The notes beneath the pieces were generated by a model, which had not been told where the DNA came from, did no database searches, and saw only the letters and a program-made list of their open reading frames with translations. Shown piece by piece: positions 59,637 through 64,000 of a stretch of 64,000 nucleotides of DNA (within the stretch, counting starts at the first letter, position 1; each line of letters starts with the position of its first letter). The DNA lies in NCBI GenBank assembly GCA_905234475.1, contig CAJOHX010000022.1, positions 1 to 64,000 of the forward strand, read 5' to 3'. The DNA comes from an uncultured Bacteroidales bacterium (GTDB lineage: Bacteria > Bacteroidota > Bacteroidia > Bacteroidales > UBA932). The translations under genes were made by a program, and so were the position numbers.

Positions 59637-61543
59637 CTTGTCGTTGTCGTCGTTCGTTTCAATTCGGTGCGGAAGCAGGGGTCGATATTATATAATTGGT
59701 CCACGACGGTGCGGATGGCGCGGGCCGGGATGCCGCCGCCCTGGAACTGCTTGCCGGTGGGCTTGGAGTACACCACGCAGATGATGCTGTACTGCGGCTT
59801 GTCCGCCGGGAAGAACCCGACGAAGGTGCCCTGGTACTTGCGGCGCCCGCTGGCGTCCTGGTACTGCCCGTTGGGGAAGGTGCCGAAGGAGGTGCCGGTC
59901 TTGCCGGCCACGGCGCACTTGGCGCCCTTGAGGCGCTTGGCGGTGCCGTCCTCGGTCACGGCCTTGAGCGCGCGGGTGATCGTGTCGGCCACGGCCTTCG
60001 AGCAGACGGCGGCGTTGAGCACGCCGGGCCCGCGCCGCTCCGTGACGACCCCGTCCTTCTCGACGTCCTCGACCAGGTAGGGCTTCATCATGCGGCCCTT
60101 GTTGGCGATGGCGTTGTAGAAGGTGAGGATGTGCAGCGGGGTCTCCTCGGTGCTGTAGCCGAAGCCGATGGAGCCGAGGTCGGTGTCGGTCCAGTAGCGG
60201 GTGGACGGACTCGGGATGGTCGGCGTCTGGAGGCCGTCCAGGTCGAAGGCGAAGGCCTCGCCGAGCTTATAGTTATAGATGTTCTGCAGGAAGCGCTCCG
60301 TCTTCTCGAGACCCTTGCCGCGGCCCTTGGTCTTGTCGATGCCGTAGTTCTTGACCGCGAGGGTGGCGAAGACGTAGTTGGACGAGATCTTGAAGCCGTC
60401 CAGGACCGAGATGCGGTTGGTGTGGTGCTGGCGGACGAAGTCGGGGATGTGGGCGTCCTTGATGGACGTGCCGGCCACGTTGCCGTTGGTGGCGGGGAGG
60501 GTCTCCTCCAGGCTCTTGATGTAGCCGTCGTTGAGCACGGACATCAGCGTGACGGTCTTGAAGACCGAGCCGGGCTCGCCCTTGCGGCCGATGGCGAGGT
60601 TCTGGATCTCCTCGAACGGGCCGTCGCCGTCCTCGCGGACAAGGTTGACCATGGCGCGGATGGCGCCGGTGCTCACCTCCATCAGCACCAGGCAGGCGCC
60701 TTCGAGGTCGGGCTCCTGCGTGATTTCGGCGCGGAGCGCCTTGTCGGCGATGTCCTGGTAGTCGATGTTGAGGGTGATGCGGAGGTCGTTGCCGTCCACG
60801 GCGCGCACGTAGGCGCTGTCGCTGTTGCGCACGCGGCCGTAGTCCGTCACGCGCATCCATTCCTTGCCTTCCTGGCCGTGGAGGACGTAGTCGAATTTGC
60901 CTTCGAGGCCGATGTGGGTGTTGGTTACCTCGGATTTGTTGTTGCGCACGAACCCGATGGTACGGCGGGCGAGCTTGCCGTAGGGGTACTGGCGGATCTG
61001 CTCCTGCTCCACGATCATGCCGCTGCGGTAGCGCCCTTCGCGGAAGAGCGGCAGGTTGATGATGCGGTTGTAGGCGTTGCGGTCCACGGGGGAGCCGATC
61101 TTGACGTATTTGCGGCCGGCGGCGCGGCTGTCGACGATGAGCTTGTAGTAGTCGGCGGCGCTCTTGGAGGGGAATTCGACGGCGAGGCCGTCGGCGAGCT
61201 CCCGCGCCTTGGCGAGCCATTTCTGCTCCTGGTCGGGGGTATTGGTCTCCTTCAGGACGGTGCAGTCCATGTAGAACTGGTAGATGGGGCAGGAGATGGC
61301 CAGCAGGCGCCCTTCGGCGTCGAGGATGTTGCCGCGGGCGGGCTCGATGTAGCTGACCGTGTTGGACGGGGTGAGGGCGTCGGCAATCTTCGGCTCCGGC
61401 CTCCAGAGGGCCTGGATGTAGACCAGGCGCAGGATGAGGATCACGGCGGCGATGAGCAGCGTGACGTAGAGCAGGTACAGGGTCAGTCCGATCCTGTCCC
61501 GCTTCTTGGGCGTCTTTACCGTTGTTGTCGTCTCCGTGCTCAT
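59633..61543 (-). CDS. ftsI: Septal peptidoglycan transpeptidase FtsI (PBP3)
   Basis: This 636-aa class B penicillin-binding protein crosslinks septal peptidoglycan. One transmembrane helix (about 19-45) precedes a dimerisation-type domain (ARGNILDAEGRLLA) and the transpeptidase domain with S326-V-F-K329, the SSN motif (KISSNYVFA) and K548-T-G (AGKTGTSFG). It ends about 50 residues after the domain in a Thr/Arg-rich tail (KRTTTTTR) with no PASTA domain. Overlaps of 4 nt join it to the FtsL-like gene and to murE. Confidence 0.95.
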
Positions 61544-61887
61544 CTCTTTACGACCGTTGCAGGCTTGTCAGCCTCTTTGACTGGGGATCCCATCTGTTCG
61601 AGCAGCTGCTCCACGCTGGAGCGGCGGCTCACGTCCACGACCTCGAAGACCTTCTGCGAATGCACGATCTCGAGTTCTTTCAGCACCGCCTTGTTCTTCT
61701 CCACCTTGCTCATCGTAGTCTCGATCATCAGGCTGAACCAGATGATGAGCCCGAACAGCAGGAAGGTGTAGGCGATATGGATGAAGTAGCGCCCGATGTT
61801 GAGGCGGAGCAGGAACTCCCCCTTCAGGATCGCCAAGAAGCTGTTCTTGAAGAACAGTCCGATGTCTGCTATCTTCCAGGTCTTCAT
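61540..61887 (-). CDS. FtsL-like cell division protein
   Basis: This 115-aa bitopic protein has a cytoplasmic N-terminal ~32 residues, a transmembrane helix (about 33-55, FIHIAYTFLLFGLIIWFSLMI) and a periplasmic coiled-coil-like segment (TMSKVEKNKAVLKELEIVHSQKVFEV). Size, topology and place between rsmH and ftsI match the FtsL-like family of Bacteroidota. FtsL works with FtsQ and FtsB to activate FtsWI; no FtsB is seen here. Confidence 0.88.
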   Translation of the reverse strand: MKTWKIADIGLFFKNSFLAILKGEFLLRLNIGRYFIHIAYTFLLFGLIIWFSLMIETTMSKVEKNKAVLKELEIVHSQKVFEVVDVSRRSSVEQLLEQMGSPVKEADKPATVVKR

Positions 61888-62789
61888 ACTCTCTCGGCGA
61901 TTCTGAGTTTGGCGCTGCGCGCGCGGGTATTGCCGGCGATCTCCGCCTCGTCGGGCAGGATCGGCTTGCGGTTGACGGCCTTCAGGGGCGCGCTGCTGTG
62001 CCCGAAGACGTCTTTTTCCTCCTCGCCTTCGAGGTTGCCGCTGCGGATGAAGTTCTTCACCATGCGGTCCTCGAGGGAGTGGTAGGTGATGACGGCCAGC
62101 CGGCCGCCGGGTTTGAGGGAGGCTGCGGCGCCGGGGAGGAATTTCTCCAGCGCGCGCATCTCCTCGTTGACCTCGATGCGCAGGGCCTGGTAGACCTTGG
62201 CGAGGTACTTATGCTGGGCGAATGAGGGCAGGGCGGCCGCGACGGCATGGTCGAGGTCGTCTGTAGTGAGGATCGGCGCAGCGAGCCGGGCGGCAGCGAT
62301 CAGCTGCGCGAGCCGGCGGGCGTTGTCGAGCTCTCCGTAGAGCCGGAAAATCTTTTCCAATTCTTCTTGCGTATAAGAATTGACGATGTCGGCCGCGGTC
62401 TTGTTGCCCTGCACGTTCATTCGCATGTCAAGCGGAGCCTGGGGGAAGCGGAAAGAGAAGCCTCTGTCCGCCGTGTCGAACTGGTGGGAACTCACGCCCA
62501 GGTCGGCGAGGATCCCGTCGAGCCCTCCTGCCGCGTGGAGGAGGGTATAGTTGTGGATGAAGCGGAAGTTATTGTGTATAAGAATGAAACGGGGATCGTC
62601 CGGGGCCTGGGCCAGGGCGTCCGCGTCGCGGTCGAAGGCCATCAGGCGGCCCTTGGGGGAGAGCCGGGAGAGGATCTCGCGGCTGTGCCCGCCTCCGCCG
62701 AAGGTGGCATCGGCATAGAACCCGTCCGGATTGAGAACGAGCGCGTCGATGCTGGGGTTCAGGAGGACGGGGTTGTGGTATTCGGACAT
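61884..62789 (-). CDS. rsmH: 16S rRNA (cytosine(1402)-N4)-methyltransferase
   Basis: This 301-aa SAM-dependent enzyme methylates C1402 of 16S rRNA. It shows MSEYHNPVLLNPSIDAL, the SAM site GFYADATFGGGGHSREIL, AFDRDADAL, GILADLGVSSHQFDTADRGFSFR and the C-terminal ITYHSLEDRMVKNF. Length is typical. It follows mraZ by 11 nt and overlaps the FtsL-like gene by 4 nt. Confidence 0.97.
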   Translation of the reverse strand: MSEYHNPVLLNPSIDALVLNPDGFYADATFGGGGHSREILSRLSPKGRLMAFDRDADALAQAPDDPRFILIHNNFRFIHNYTLLHAAGGLDGILADLGVSSHQFDTADRGFSFRFPQAPLDMRMNVQGNKTAADIVNSYTQEELEKIFRLYGELDNARRLAQLIAAARLAAPILTTDDLDHAVAAALPSFAQHKYLAKVYQALRIEVNEEMRALEKFLPGAAASLKPGGRLAVITYHSLEDRMVKNFIRSGNLEGEEEKDVFGHSSAPLKAVNRKPILPDEAEIAGNTRARSAKLRIAERV

Positions 62790-62800
62790 GCGCGGGGCCT

Positions 62801-63253
62801 CTACTTTTTCGAGAGGCTTTCCGCGATGGCAATGAATTCGTCGTTGGATAATCTGGACGCCTCGAACCGCTCCCTGGCCCAGATCTCAATCTTGAAATCA
62901 TTGCCGGAGAAAACCACTTCTTTGTTCACACCAATGGAATCAAGGAGCTTGCGGCTGATCGAGATGCGGCCGAACTTGGCGTCCGGCTCCACGATGTCCC
63001 GGTCACGCATGTATTCTCTCCAGAACGTTGCGTGCTGACGGTTGAAGGTGAGGTCGAGGCTGTCTTTGACCTTGCCGGACTGGCGCTCCCACTCTTCGAA
63101 GGAGTACATCTCCAGGCAAGGCTCGAAAAGGTCTTTCTTGACGACGAACCTCATATCGCTTCCAGGCGGCATCGCACCCTTGAGCGGCGCGGGAAGGACC
63201 AGCCTTCCTTTGTCGTCCACACGGGAGATGTATTCGCCGATGAAAGTGACCAT
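62801..63253 (-). CDS. mraZ: Transcriptional regulator MraZ
   Basis: This 150-aa protein has the two AbrB-like half-domains of MraZ: FIGEYISRVDDKGRLVLPAPLK at the N-terminus and DAKFGRISISRKLLDSIGVNKEVVF in the second half, plus LEMYSFEEWERQ between. MraZ forms a ring and represses its own dcw operon through short repeats. Exactly such repeats lie upstream (63295-63332). The ATG at 63253 was chosen over a TTG at 63262. Confidence 0.96.
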   Translation of the reverse strand: MVTFIGEYISRVDDKGRLVLPAPLKGAMPPGSDMRFVVKKDLFEPCLEMYSFEEWERQSGKVKDSLDLTFNRQHATFWREYMRDRDIVEPDAKFGRISISRKLLDSIGVNKEVVFSGNDFKIEIWARERFEASRLSNDEFIAIAESLSKK

Positions 63254-63279
63254 CAAAATCAATTCTTATACGCAAGGGA

Positions 63280-63287
63280 CAAAGATA
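63280..63287 (-). promoter_or_regulatory. dcw operon promoter, -7 element TATCTTTG
   Basis: TATCTTTG on the minus strand, 26 nt before the mraZ ATG; the MraZ-type boxes lie just upstream. Confidence 0.7.
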
Positions 63288-63294
63288 GCAAAAA

Positions 63295-63332
63295 TTTTCC
63301 ACTTTGTTACATTCTTTTCCATTTTTTTCCAC
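63295..63332 (-). promoter_or_regulatory. MraZ operator: four 10-bp-phased boxes
   Basis: On the minus strand GTGGAAAA (63332-63325), ATGGAAAA (63322-63315), ATGTAACA (63312-63305, degenerate) and GTGGAAAA (63302-63295) recur every 10 bp. MraZ is known to bind tandem G-rich boxes with 10-bp phasing upstream of its own gene. Here they cover the -33 region, as expected for autorepression. Confidence 0.75.
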
Positions 63333-63359
63333 TTTTCTGCTTTTTTCTTGCCGGCGGGG

Positions 63360-63397
63360 TAAAACGAACGAGAGCGGCCCGAAGGTCGCTCTCGTTC
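63360..63397 (-). terminator. Terminator of the gene at 63428
   Basis: GAACGAGAGCG / CGCTCTCGTTC gives an 11-bp perfect stem with a 10-nt loop; on the minus strand it is followed by GTTTTA. It lies about 30 nt after the stop codon. Confidence 0.7.
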
Positions 63398-63427
63398 TGG
63401 TTTGAGATTATGTGCGTTAGCTCAGGA

Positions 63428-64000
63428 TTAACGCTTGTAGAGCCAGGGGCTCAGTCCGATGGCGCCGCCGAATGCTTCCGTGCCGTCGGGTGTCACGCAC
63501 AGGTCAAAGTCGCGAAGGTCGTAGGCGATTTCACGCATATTCTCACCCCATTCATAAATTAAGAATTTGAGGTAGTAGGGATGCACCTGATATTCCGGAT
63601 CGTATTGCTCCGGTTTCTTGCCCTGCGCCAGGACCTCGCTCACACTCATATATTTGTAGGGGTACTGGAGCTCGAACGTCTCGGCATTCATGCTGTCATA
63701 ACTGTAGTCCCAGGTGCTCTCGAATTCATCGGAAGGGGGATTCCCGGCGGACCAGCCGATGGATCCATATTCACCGTTGCGGTCAATGTAGAGGCCTTGC
63801 CAGATATGGTCGTCATCCGTCTCGATGTGCATCTTGCCATCGTTGAGGGTGAAGGTGCCCTGGATATGATACCCCCAAGCCGGGACATACAGGTCCACGG
63901 TGCTGCCTTCGACAACCATGCAGAAGGTGTAGGACGTGGATATGGTGTTCTCTGCGGGTCTGATACCGTTGCGGGGGGCATCCCATCTGCCGTCGCCGAG
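63428..64000 (-). CDS. Unidentified protein, 5' end beyond the window
   Basis: The last 190 codons of a gene that runs off the window. The frame is open to base 64000, so the ATG at 63919 need not be the start. The visible part begins LGDGRWDAPRNG and is rich in aromatic and polar beta pattern (YTFCMVVEGSTVDLYVPAWGYHIQGTFTLNDGKMHIE), which recalls lipocalin-like domains of Bacteroidota lipoproteins in which a GxW opens the first strand. No catalytic motif is seen. It has its own terminator and is separate from the dcw operon. Confidence 0.6.
   Translation of the reverse strand, partial: LGDGRWDAPRNGIRPAENTISTSYTFCMVVEGSTVDLYVPAWGYHIQGTFTLNDGKMHIETDDDHIWQGLYIDRNGEYGSIGWSAGNPPSDEFESTWDYSYDSMNAETFELQYPYKYMSVSEVLAQGKKPEQYDPEYQVHPYYLKFLIYEWGENMREIAYDLRDFDLCVTPDGTEAFGGAIGLSPWLYKR

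Noticed and set aside
59696..61771. A 691-codon plus-strand open frame opposite ftsI and the FtsL-like gene
   Set aside because: ftsI has all penicillin-binding motifs on the minus strand; the opposite frame is low-complexity shadow sequence.

Overview
The window comes from a GC-rich member of the Bacteroidota, most likely Bacteroidales. Supporting signs are many promoters of the Bacteroidota type (TAnnTTTG, sometimes with TTTG 19-20 nt upstream), the rpmB-rpmG-DUF4295-ftsY cluster, DUF4199, DUF4296 and DUF3667 proteins, a TPR/LuxR membrane regulator, and a complete mraZ-to-ftsZ cluster containing the FtsL-like protein of this phylum. Genus cannot be told from the sequence alone. No insertion sequence, prophage or CRISPR array was seen.

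Layout. 1-100: end of a 5S rRNA gene and its terminator. 208-10392 (minus): an operon of eight predicted secreted proteins, running from a 626-aa protein and a lysozyme-like protein through a tandemly duplicated two-gene module (TPR-like protein plus a ~580-aa protein of unknown family) to two WG-repeat proteins. 10539-12005 (minus): a separate OmpA-family protein carrying two zinc ribbons. 12158-14969 (plus): TPR/LuxR regulator, DUF4199 protein and a GT2 glycosyltransferase. 15014-24879 (plus): translation and export genes thrS-infC-rpmI-rplT-lepB, rpmB-rpmG-DUF4295, ftsY, pheT, a DUF4296 lipoprotein and deoC. 25028-27595: zincin-like lipoprotein, tRNA-Leu, bcp and a doubtful small ORF. 27573-32443 (minus): ctpA, dCMP deaminase, acyl-CoA synthetase, lipoprotein. 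32511-34943 (plus): frameshifted typA, DUF177, rpmF; then tRNA-Arg. 35095-41452 (minus): GH31, a HicB-like orphan, uxaC and GH3, consistent with use of (glucurono)xylan-type oligosaccharides. 41531-43664 (plus): rpiB, truB, DUF3667. 43710-46018 (minus): an EcoRI-family adenine methyltransferase paired with a DUF262-HNH nuclease, preceded by a structured RNA with its own promoter and terminator. 46330-46654: palindromic repeats. 46655-63253 (minus): gltX and the whole dcw cluster, read from an mraZ promoter with four 10-bp-phased MraZ-type boxes. 63428-64000 (minus): a 5'-truncated gene.

The most unusual content is (1) the secreted-protein operon with its duplicated two-gene module; (2) the methyltransferase/DUF262-HNH cassette with its leader RNA and a sharp change in base composition inside the methyltransferase gene; (3) a compound palindromic repeat present at 37.5 and 46.4 kb, partly in inverted orientation; (4) an AUC start codon with a strong Shine-Dalgarno for infC; (5) a threonyl-tRNA synthetase lacking its TGS domain; and (6) several promoters placed only 6-9 nt before start codons, suggesting leaderless mRNAs. 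Two housekeeping genes, rpmB and typA, carry indels that may be sequence errors.
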